A stretch of DNA of 14,126 nt from Gammaproteobacteria bacterium (lineage in GTDB: Bacteria; Pseudomonadota; Gammaproteobacteria; GCA-001735895), in NCBI GenBank assembly GCA_003231795.1, contig QIJI01000385.1:1-14126 (forward strand), in the 5' to 3' direction. Position numbers and translations under genes: made by a program. Below are positions 7,063 to 13,240 of this stretch, in pieces; position 1 is the stretch's first letter, and each line of letters starts with the position of its first letter. The notes below the pieces were generated by a model that was given only the letters and a program-made list of their open reading frames with translations, did not search any database and had not been told where the DNA came from.

Positions 7063-7130
7063 TGTGTGCATCAATACACTCCTCCCCCGATTATTGATGA
7101 TATCACGTGGGCCAGGGACGGCCCTTTTTT
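7063..7130 (+). ncRNA. Candidate small RNA: CU-rich loop hairpin plus terminator
   Basis: A compact plus-strand RNA of about 67 nt is suggested by three adjoining parts. The first is a -10-like TATAGT at 7052-7057. The second is a perfect 8-bp stem CATCAATA/TATTGATG (7069-7076, 7092-7099) whose 15-nt loop is CACTCCTCCCCCGAT. The third is an intrinsic terminator at 7109-7130. A hairpin that presents a CCUCC-type loop is the known design of small RNAs that bind Shine-Dalgarno regions, such as the alphaproteobacterial cuckoo/ar14 RNAs. No open frame with a ribosome binding site occupies it. The -35 box is not evident. Target pairing is inference. Confidence 0.5.
7109..7130 (+). terminator. Intrinsic terminator with 5-bp GC stem and T6
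   Basis: GGGCC (7109-7113) and GGCCC (7120-7124) pair around AGGGAC and are followed by six T (7125-7130). It acts in the plus direction. The last three T are also the first bases of element A2. No plus-strand protein gene lies upstream. Confidence 0.72.
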
Positions 7131-7249
7131 CTGCCGCCGTGAGCGCAGCGATAGCCGCGTTAAAAATTATCGCAAAACGCTCACATACTTACATGTATGC
7201 TCGCGCTATTGCGATAATTTTTGCCTTGCTACGCTCACGGCGACAGAAA
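7128..7249 (+). repeat. Palindromic intergenic element A2 (122 bp)
   Basis: The second copy of the A element, same orientation as A1. It is bounded by TTTCTG and CAGAAA. The outer 18-nt arms (7128-7145 and 7232-7249) pair at 17 of 18 positions. The inner 14-bp stem (7162-7175 with 7209-7222) and the central CATAC/GTATG hairpin (7184-7188, 7195-7199) match A1. The hairpin loop differs (TTACAT here, TTTTAT in A1). The outer arms read CCGCCGTGAGCG here and CTGCCCTGAACGCG in A1, yet each copy pairs with itself. No target-site duplication is evident around either copy. Confidence 0.88.
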
Positions 7250-7268
7250 CCTTCAAATACTATTCACT

Positions 7269-7311
7269 GTCGTCCCGGCGAAAGCCGATACGTCGGACCG
7301 CGGGATCCAGT
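7269..7311 (+). repeat. Short inverted repeat carrying a 15-nt insert (copy 1)
   Basis: The flanks GTCGTCCCGGCGAAAGCC and GGGATCCAGT would join into the common dispersed hairpin repeat type (TCCCGGC-GAAA-GCCGGGA). They are separated by GATACGTCGGACCGC (7287-7301). The same 15 nt occurs, reverse-complemented, in the third repeat of this cluster. Confidence 0.6.
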
Positions 7312-7345
7312 CAAACTATTACGTGCGTAGCAGGTTCACTATTTC

Positions 7346-7371
7346 GTCATTCCCGTGCAGACGGGAATCTT
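7346..7371 (+). repeat. Short inverted repeat, dRS3-like (copy 2)
   Basis: ATTCCCGT-GCAG-ACGGGAAT (7349-7368) is a perfect 8-bp stem with a 4-nt loop. It has the ATTCCC-N8-GGGAAT form known from neisserial dRS3 repeats and widespread in other Proteobacteria. It carries no insert. Confidence 0.65.
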
Positions 7372-7389
7372 GATATGGTGGCGCGTTGT

Positions 7390-7430
7390 AAGATTCCCGC
7401 CTACACGGCGGTCCGACGTATCGGAATGAC
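7390..7430 (-). repeat. Short inverted repeat carrying a 15-nt insert (copy 3)
   Basis: Reverse-oriented relative to copies 1 and 2. AAGATTCCCGCCTACACG and GGAATGAC would join into the same repeat type but are split by GCGGTCCGACGTATC (7408-7422), the exact reverse complement of the insert in copy 1. It ends 16 bp before the SDR stop codon. With copy 2 it also forms a larger inverted pair. The whole stretch 7250-7445 contains nothing but these repeats. Confidence 0.6.
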
Positions 7431-7445
7431 GGAATGTCGGGCTAC

Positions 7446-8198
7446 TTAAGGTCTTGCCTGGAGGCCGCCGTCTACCAGTAGTTCGGTGCCGGTGATGAAT
7501 GACGCCTTGTCAGAGAGCAGGAACAGGCACGCATTCGACATGTCTTGCACCGTACCGACACGCCCCAGTGGAATTGCATTTGCGGTAGCCACTTTTCCTT
7601 CAGGATTTTCTTTCCAGCGGTCCTGCATGGGAGATTCGCTCGGTCCCGGATAGATCACATTCGAGCGGATATTATCTGCGGCCAACTGAATCGCCAGCGA
7701 CTTGGAAAACGCGACCACTCCGGCCTTGGCAGCCTGGTAGGCATCCTGGGGTGCCGAATCGCCGCGCAGGCATTGCGTCGACGAAAAATGCACCATTGCA
7801 CCACCACCCCGACTGCGCATACTCGCCACGGTATGTCTTGAAGTATGCACCATGGATTTCAGGTTTATCGCCATCACCTGATCCCATACATCGAGGTCGA
7901 TATCAAGTGCGCTGCGATCCCGATCAAACCATAAAGCACCCGCTACATTTGCCAGCAGGTCGATGCCGCTGAAAGCAGAATTCGCTTGCGCTACCGCATC
8001 CGCGACGGCGCTATCGTCGGTTAGGTCGCCCTGAATATAAATGGACTGATCGGCAACACCTGGAATTTGCGCGGGTTTGTCCTTGATATCGAACATTAAA
8101 ACGCGTGCCCCCTGATGGATCAGATCGCATGCAATCTGGTACCCCATTCCACCACCAGCACCGGTGACAAAGGCTACTTTACTGGAAAATTCGGGCAT
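7446..8198 (-). CDS. Classical SDR-family oxidoreductase
   Basis: A short-chain dehydrogenase/reductase of 250 residues, the usual length of classical SDRs. The nucleotide-binding TGAGGGMG lies at residues 12-19. NVAG lies at 84-87, the structural asparagine in INLKS at 112, the catalytic serine in FSSTQ (139/140), and the YQAAK tetrad residues are Tyr154 and Lys158. D37 at the end of the second strand (MFDIKD) favours NAD(H) over NADP(H). The substrate is unknown; FabG-like and sugar or steroid SDRs all share these marks. The gene follows prfA on the same strand across element B and is bounded downstream by repeats. Its start region lies inside element B's outer arm. It appears to be an insertion into the hemA-prfA-prmC group. 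Confidence 0.9.
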   Translation of the reverse strand: MPEFSSKVAFVTGAGGGMGYQIACDLIHQGARVLMFDIKDKPAQIPGVADQSIYIQGDLTDDSAVADAVAQANSAFSGIDLLANVAGALWFDRDRSALDIDLDVWDQVMAINLKSMVHTSRHTVASMRSRGGGAMVHFSSTQCLRGDSAPQDAYQAAKAGVVAFSKSLAIQLAADNIRSNVIYPGPSESPMQDRWKENPEGKVATANAIPLGRVGTVQDMSNACLFLLSDKASFITGTELLVDGGLQARP

Positions 8199-8359
8199 AT
8201 GGGTATCTCTAAAAATAGTGATTTTTCAGTGAGTGCAAGGAAGCACCGCGCGGAGAACCGCAGTGTACATGAAGTACATGAGGATCGACCGGGCTGGCGC
8301 ACCAGCACGGAGCTGACGCGGCAATCACTGAAAAAGCGCATTTTAAGAGATACCCATAT
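8197..8359 (-). repeat. Palindromic element B filling the prfA-SDR gap (163 bp)
   Basis: Perfect 14-bp outer arms: ATATGGGTATCTCT at 8197-8210 and its complement at 8346-8359. The second stem TTTTTCAGTGAGTGC (8222-8236) pairs with 8321-8335 at 14 of 15 positions. Inside are three small hairpins: GCGG-AGAA-CCGC (8250-8261), TGTAC-ATGAA-GTACA (8264-8278) and GCTGG-CGCA-CCAGC (8293-8306). The whole could fold as a clover leaf in RNA or single-stranded DNA. Read on the minus strand it shares three blocks with A1 and A2, in the same order: GATTGCCGCGT, then TACTTCATGTA, then CCTTGCACTCAC. The outer arms end within the prfA stop codon on one side and the SDR start codon on the other. Confidence 0.85.
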
Positions 8360-9459
8360 TAATTCAGGCCTCCATCGGCCTCACTCAGATTGGCCAGCTG
8401 TTCGGCCTGAAACTCATGCATCAATGGGTCAACCACCTGCCCGAGATTACCCTGCATAATCTCGTCGAGCTTATAGAGCGTTAGATTGATGCGATGATCG
8501 GTGAGCCGCCCCTGGGGGTAATTGTAAGTACGGATTCGCTCTGAACGATCACCACCACCCACCAGTGATTTGCGTTCGGCGGCCTGTTCCTGGTCCTGTT
8601 TTTGTTTTTCGGCGTCATAGATGCGCGCCTGCAATAAGGACATCGCGCGCGCGCGATTTTTATGTTGGGAACGCTCGTCCTGACATTCGACCACGGTTCC
8701 GGTGGGTAAATGCGTCAGGCGGATAGCCGAATCTGTTTTGTTAACGTGCTGGCCGCCAGCGCCAGAGGCGCGGAAGGTGTCGACGCGCAAATCAGCCGTG
8801 TTGATTTCAATCATCTGCAGTTCTTCGCTTTCAGGAATAATGGCAACGGTCGCTGCCGAGGTATGCACTCGTCCCTGCGATTCCGTTTCAGGTACCCGTT
8901 GCACGCGATGGGCACCGGATTCAAACTTTAATTGAGAAAATGCTCCTTTCCCGATGATCCTTGCGATGATCTCTTTGTATCCGCCATGTTCGCCTTCACT
9001 ACTATTCAATATCTCGAGTTGCCATTTCTGCGATTCAGCGTAGCGGCTGTACATACGATATAAATCGCCTGCGAATATGGCGGCTTCATCACCCCCGGTT
9101 CCGGCGCGGATTTCGAGAAATACATTGGCGCTATCGTTCGGATCACGCGGCAGCAGCAGCTTCTGCAGTTCAACTTCGAGCAGCGCGATCTTTTCACTGT
9201 TGACTTCGATCTCCTCTTCGGCGAGCTCGCGCATCTCCGGATCGTCCTCTTGCAGTAATTCGCGGGCTGACTCAAGTGCGTGTTGCGTTTCTCTGAAAGC
9301 ATTGAAGTTTTTTACAAGGTCTTCGAGTTGAGCGTATTCCATCGACAGATTGCGGAATCGATCCTGGTCATTGATGACCCCGATATCCGACAGCAGGCCG
9401 GCAATTTCTTCATGTCTGGCGCACAAGGCTTCGAGTTTGTTAATCAGGGATTCTTTCAC
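8359..9459 (-). CDS. prfA: Peptide chain release factor 1 (RF1)
   Basis: Class I release factor that reads UAA and UAG stop codons and triggers peptide release in the ribosome. Of its 366 residues (E. coli 360), the N-terminal helical domain spans about 1-100 and RAGTGGDEAAIFAGDL follows at 118-133. The stop-codon recognition tripeptide is PET (190-192, in RVPETESQGR), the RF1-type PxT rather than the RF2-type SPF. The catalytic GGQ lies at 235-237 inside RASGAGGQHVNKTDSA. The start is GTG at 9459: alignment with the known N-terminus (MKxSxxxKLEAL) fixes it, although the upstream Shine-Dalgarno is poor. It begins 3 nt after the hemA stop, so translation is probably coupled. The glutamine of GGQ is the target of PrmC, also encoded here. 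Confidence 0.97.
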   Translation of the reverse strand: MKESLINKLEALCARHEEIAGLLSDIGVINDQDRFRNLSMEYAQLEDLVKNFNAFRETQHALESARELLQEDDPEMRELAEEEIEVNSEKIALLEVELQKLLLPRDPNDSANVFLEIRAGTGGDEAAIFAGDLYRMYSRYAESQKWQLEILNSSEGEHGGYKEIIARIIGKGAFSQLKFESGAHRVQRVPETESQGRVHTSAATVAIIPESEELQMIEINTADLRVDTFRASGAGGQHVNKTDSAIRLTHLPTGTVVECQDERSQHKNRARAMSLLQARIYDAEKQKQDQEQAAERKSLVGGGDRSERIRTYNYPQGRLTDHRINLTLYKLDEIMQGNLGQVVDPLMHEFQAEQLANLSEADGGLN

Positions 9460-9462
9460 GGT

Positions 9463-10716
9463 TCAGTCGTCAGGCAAGATCAGTGATTTTAACAGTTGGG
9501 CGCGGGCCTGGTCGTCATTTTCCAGAGCTTTACGCATTTCCAGTGTCGGTTTATGCATTAATTTGTTGGTTATTTCGTTGGCCAGCCTTTCTATGGCCCT
9601 GGTCGGATCCTGGTTCTGGTGAAGTTGCGCCAGGGCCTTTTCGAGCGCCTTTTCTTTGATCGATTCGGCAGCATCGCGTAACTGTCTGATCTGATCAGAA
9701 GATTGATACGTTTTCAACCATTGATCAAAGGCAGTGACTTCGAGATTAATAATTTCCTGCGCCGCCTCGGCTGCCAGTTCACGACCGCGTAAATTTTCAT
9801 CGACTACACCTTTCAGGTCATCGACCGTGTACAGATAGATATCCTGTAACTCACCCACCTCGGGTTCGATATCGCGTGGCACCGCAAGATCAACCATGAA
9901 GATAGGCCGATGCTTGCGCTGCCTGAGCGCCGATTCGGTCGCACCTTTACCGAGAATCGGCAATTGACTCGCGGTCGAAGAAATCACGATGTCGGCCAGC
10001 GCCAGTTGCTCCGGCACCGTGTTGATCTGGACCCCGATACCGCCAACTTGTTGAGCCAGCGCCTGCGCTCGCTCGAGACTGCGATTGGCGATGGTGATGG
10101 AGCCGATTTGCTGACTTTTAAGGTGGCGCGAGACCAGCTCGATCGTTTCGCCGGCACCGATCAGCAAAGCACTCAATTGATCAAGCTTGCCAAAAATCTG
10201 TTTAGACAGGCTGACCGCCGCAAAAGCGACCGAAACCGGGTTGGCGCCGATTTCAGTATCGGTACGAACCCTTTTGGCAACGCTGAAACTATGCTGGAAT
10301 AAACGGTCCAGGATCGAATTCAACGCATTACCGTCGCGTGCCTGATCGTAGCAATCCTTTAACTGCCCGAGGATCTGGGGTTCTCCCAACACCATCGAGT
10401 CGAGCCCTGAGGCAACGCGGAACAGATGGCGCGCAACTTCCTGATTGTTGTGATGATAAAGGCAGGGCAGCAGGGTCTGGTCATTTAGGCCGTGATAGGC
10501 TGAAAGCCAGTCGGCAATGATGGCGCTGCTATCCGAGCTGACATCGCAATAGATTTCGGTTCGATTACAGGTCGAAACGATAACCGATTCGTTTACCGCC
10601 GGGATGTCCAGTAGCTGATGCAAGGCCTGACCCATCTGGTCCGGTGCAAATGCGACTTTTTCGCGAATATCGATCGGAGCGGTTAAATGATTGATGCCGA
10701 GTGACAGTAGGGCCAT
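9463..10716 (-). CDS. hemA: Glutamyl-tRNA reductase
   Basis: NADPH-dependent reduction of glutamyl-tRNA to glutamate-1-semialdehyde, the first step of C5-pathway tetrapyrrole synthesis. The 417 residues match the family. The nucleophile is Cys50 in VSTCNRTEIY, preceded by GINHLTAPIDIREK (7-20). GLDSMVLGEPQILGQ (near 104-118) is the usual active-site signature. A Rossmann segment (LLIGAGETIELVSRHL) and a C-terminal dimerisation helix region follow. It leads the unit hemA, prfA, SDR. Its ATG lies 97 bp from the divergent lbcA start and has only a weak ribosome binding site. Confidence 0.97.
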   Translation of the reverse strand: MALLSLGINHLTAPIDIREKVAFAPDQMGQALHQLLDIPAVNESVIVSTCNRTEIYCDVSSDSSAIIADWLSAYHGLNDQTLLPCLYHHNNQEVARHLFRVASGLDSMVLGEPQILGQLKDCYDQARDGNALNSILDRLFQHSFSVAKRVRTDTEIGANPVSVAFAAVSLSKQIFGKLDQLSALLIGAGETIELVSRHLKSQQIGSITIANRSLERAQALAQQVGGIGVQINTVPEQLALADIVISSTASQLPILGKGATESALRQRKHRPIFMVDLAVPRDIEPEVGELQDIYLYTVDDLKGVVDENLRGRELAAEAAQEIINLEVTAFDQWLKTYQSSDQIRQLRDAAESIKEKALEKALAQLHQNQDPTRAIERLANEITNKLMHKPTLEMRKALENDDQARAQLLKSLILPDD

Positions 10717-10813
10717 GATAGGGAGCAGGATTGTTATCCGCGATTTTCGGGTATATACCGTTCAAATACAACAGCCGTGGAACAAATCGCGATAAATACA
10801 ATCCTATAGCGAA
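10717..10813. promoter_or_regulatory. Divergent promoter region, hemA and lbcA
   Basis: This 97-bp gap must hold promoters for both directions. On the plus strand TTGTTA (10731-10736) and TATACC (10754-10759) are 17 bp apart and form a fair sigma-70 pair for lbcA. The -10 lies in the perfect palindrome GGTATATACC (10750-10759). CGCGATTT (10739-10746) is repeated in inverted form as AAATCGCG (10784-10791), bracketing the -10. The palindromes may be operators or UTR hairpins; no regulator can be named. The hemA promoter is less clear. Confidence 0.45.
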
Positions 10814-12577
10814 ATGCTACACTCCTTAACTAGTGTCACCCTGGAATCAGATTTGAAGCGATTGAACCCATTTCCCCCTGGTATTCTTGCACTGGCGATA
10901 CTAACGACTGGTTGCGCCAGCCTGTCGGAGCAGGGCGTGCAAGTGCATCAAGCTGAACAAGCGCAGATCAATCTGATTACATCGCAACAGGATACTGTGG
11001 CGGATGCAACCTATAACCTGATGGTTGCCGAAATCGCGCTCAACCGCGGAAATACAGAACTTGCGGTTGAGTATTATCTGAAGGTACTCAAAACACAAAA
11101 TAATCCGGCTATTGCTGAACGCGCGGTTCGAGTGGCGGTTTATGGCCAGAATCTTGAATCTGCCATCAAAGCGGCCGAACGCTGGATCGAACTCGAACCG
11201 GACCGAATCGAAGCGAAGCAGGTAATCGCGTCTGTCTATATCCGTCAAAACCGGGTCGAAGAAGCATATTCTTATATCGATGGATTGATTCAAGCCAGTA
11301 ATCTCGAAGATTCGCAATTGTTTACGCCACTGCTCAGAATTCTGGCGCGCGAAAAAAATATCGATACCGTACTGGAAGTCAGTCGCCGAATTGCAAATAG
11401 CTACCCGGAGCGGGCATATGCGCAGTACCTGCATGGCATGTTATCGGCACAGAACGGCAGTTCGGAAGAAGCCGTTGATTATCTCGACAAGACCCTGGCG
11501 CTTGATGAAATTGAAGGCGCGCATGCAACCCGGGCCAAAGTTTTACTGAAACTGGGACGATCTTCGGAGGCGGTAATCAGCCTGCAAAAAGCGGTAGCCA
11601 GTAGTCCGCAAGATCAGGTTCTGCGGATGACTTATGCGCGGCTGCTGGTAGACGTAAAAGAGTACGATAAAGCCCGCGAGCAATTTGAAAAACTGCACCA
11701 GGCGTCTCCCGACGATGTCGAACTGCTCTATACCCTCGGGTTACTGTCACTGGAGTCGCAGCGTCTCGACGATGCCGAGAAATATATGTTGATGCTGGTC
11801 GAACTCGATCGGCGCGAAGGTGAAGCGCTGTACTACCTCGGTCGAATTTATGAAAATCGCAAACAATTTGATCAGGCCATCGAGTGGTACGAGAAAGTTC
11901 AAGTTGGTGAATACAAGTTTGACGCTCGCCTGCGCATTGCAGCTTTACTGGGTGTTTCCGGGCGTGCTGAAGAGGCGATTGCGCGTCTGGACGCAATGCT
12001 GAAAGGGAGCCAGTCGGATGGCACGCTGGTGCGCATATATTTAATCAAAGGTGACCTGTTGCGCAGTGCCCGTCGCTACCTGGAGTCGATGGAAGTCTTC
12101 AATACCGGGCTTGGTATCGTTCCGGGAAACGCCGATTTACTCTATGCGCGTGCGCTGGTAGCAGAAAGACTGGGCAATATCGAACTGCTCGAACAGGACA
12201 TCAAGGCGATTCTGAAAACACAACCTAACAATGCGCATGCCCTGAATGCGCTCGGTTTTACGCTTGCCGATCAAACCGATCGTTATGAAGAAGCTTACGG
12301 TTATTTGCAGCGAGCCATTGAAATCATGCCGGATGATCCAGCCATTATTGATAGTCTGGGTTGGGTGTATTACCGGATGGGTAACTATAGCAATGCAATC
12401 CGCCTGTTGCGAAAAGCGCTGTCTCGATTGGACGATCCCGAGATTGCCGCGCATCTCGGTGAAGTACTGTGGGTTACCGGAAATCAGGATGAAGCTCGCA
12501 CCATCTGGCAAAAAGCACTGAAAAAATCCCCCGACGACCCGAAGCTGCAGGAAGTAATGCAGCGTTTTATTCCCTGA
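10814..12577 (+). CDS. lbcA: TPR-repeat outer-membrane lipoprotein, LbcA-like
   Basis: A 587-residue protein built almost wholly of tetratricopeptide repeats after a lipoprotein signal (FPPGILALAILTTGC, lipid-bearing Cys34). Typical helical pairs recur, for example AEKYMLMLVELDRREGEAL and IIDSLGWVYYRMGNYSNAI. Position between hemA and lolB, length and architecture match PA4667 of Pseudomonas aeruginosa. That protein is LbcA, the lipoprotein partner that activates the carboxyl-terminal protease CtpA against peptidoglycan hydrolases. The CtpA link is carried over by homology and synteny only; no ctpA is in the window. The ATG at 10814 has a weak ribosome binding site. A TTG at 10853, preceded by GGAA, would give a shorter, more typical signal peptide (M-K-R-L-N-P) and may be the true start. 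lolB follows by 20 bp. Confidence 0.88.
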   Translation: MLHSLTSVTLESDLKRLNPFPPGILALAILTTGCASLSEQGVQVHQAEQAQINLITSQQDTVADATYNLMVAEIALNRGNTELAVEYYLKVLKTQNNPAIAERAVRVAVYGQNLESAIKAAERWIELEPDRIEAKQVIASVYIRQNRVEEAYSYIDGLIQASNLEDSQLFTPLLRILAREKNIDTVLEVSRRIANSYPERAYAQYLHGMLSAQNGSSEEAVDYLDKTLALDEIEGAHATRAKVLLKLGRSSEAVISLQKAVASSPQDQVLRMTYARLLVDVKEYDKAREQFEKLHQASPDDVELLYTLGLLSLESQRLDDAEKYMLMLVELDRREGEALYYLGRIYENRKQFDQAIEWYEKVQVGEYKFDARLRIAALLGVSGRAEEAIARLDAMLKGSQSDGTLVRIYLIKGDLLRSARRYLESMEVFNTGLGIVPGNADLLYARALVAERLGNIELLEQDIKAILKTQPNNAHALNALGFTLADQTDRYEEAYGYLQRAIEIMPDDPAIIDSLGWVYYRMGNYSNAIRLLRKALSRLDDPEIAAHLGEVLWVTGNQDEARTIWQKALKKSPDDPKLQEVMQRFIP

Positions 12578-12597
12578 CATTCACCACTACTTTTGGA

Positions 12598-13239
12598 ATG
12601 GGCCTGATTCGGCATTTCACTATTTGTTTCGTCGTGTTAATGCTTGCGAGTTGTAGCCAATCAAGTCCGCAGTCTGGTCAGGTGACGGCGGAGCAACGTT
12701 GGCATTCCCGGCAACAGGCATCACGGTCGGTAGATGATTGGGACATCCAGGCACGCGCTGTGGTTAAGCTCAAAGGTGAGGCCTACAATCTGGGGATTCG
12801 TTGGCAGCAAAAGCCTGGTCATTTTGTCATTTTTCTGCAGGCCCCCTTCGGTCAGGGGGTTATACGAATCGAATCAATATCAGATGATCTCTATCGTCTC
12901 AGTCTTCCTGATGGGCGGGTATTGCTCGACAGTAGTCCCGAGGCGTTACTTGAACAGGCGATTGGCTGGTCGATACCGATTAGCGGGCTGGAGTACTGGA
13001 TTCGCGCTTTGCCACAGCCTCAAAGCAAATTCTCCCGTCGTTTCGATGATGCGGGCCGAACCCGGTTTTTGAAGCAGGATAGCTGGTCGATTGACTATAT
13101 CGACTATTTCGAGTCCCCTGATTTACCCCGTCGACTCAAACTGGCCCTCGATAACATTCTGATAAAAATTGTCATCGAGCGCTGGCAGGCGACGGAAATT
13201 GACGAAGCGCCTTCAGATCTGTTTCCCGAATTCAACTAA
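12598..13239 (+). CDS. lolB: Outer-membrane lipoprotein insertion factor LolB
   Basis: LolB is itself a lipoprotein. It receives lipoproteins from the periplasmic carrier LolA and inserts them into the inner leaflet of the outer membrane. The 213 residues match the family. The signal peptide ends in the lipobox LASC, with Cys19. The body shows the LolB pattern of a half-barrel of beta strands (WDIQARAVVKLKGEAYNLGI, FVIFLQAPFGQGVIRIES) and ends in IKIVIERWQ, as in other LolB proteins. Identity is low, as is usual for LolB, but the place between the TPR lipoprotein gene and ispE makes the call secure. The ATG at 12598 has only GGA very close by. The ispE start follows the stop after one base. 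Confidence 0.93.
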   Translation: MGLIRHFTICFVVLMLASCSQSSPQSGQVTAEQRWHSRQQASRSVDDWDIQARAVVKLKGEAYNLGIRWQQKPGHFVIFLQAPFGQGVIRIESISDDLYRLSLPDGRVLLDSSPEALLEQAIGWSIPISGLEYWIRALPQPQSKFSRRFDDAGRTRFLKQDSWSIDYIDYFESPDLPRRLKLALDNILIKIVIERWQATEIDEAPSDLFPEFN

Positions 13240-13240
13240 C

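Noticed and set aside
7250..7445. Short repeats considered as a CRISPR array
   Set aside because: The repeats are in mixed orientation, unevenly spaced and hairpin-type, with only three copies and no cas genes nearby.
7064..7449. Two overlapping plus-strand frames (88 and 127 codons) over A2 and the short repeats
   Set aside because: Both are made of palindromic repeats and a terminator, and neither resembles a protein family.
10901..11434. 177-codon frame antisense to the TPR lipoprotein gene
   Set aside because: It is antisense within a clear TPR coding sequence and has no domain signal.
13169..13240. Extended start of ispE inside lolB
   Set aside because: The added 24 residues are not part of the IspE family and overlap lolB. 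The ATG at 13241 matches the conserved N-terminus.
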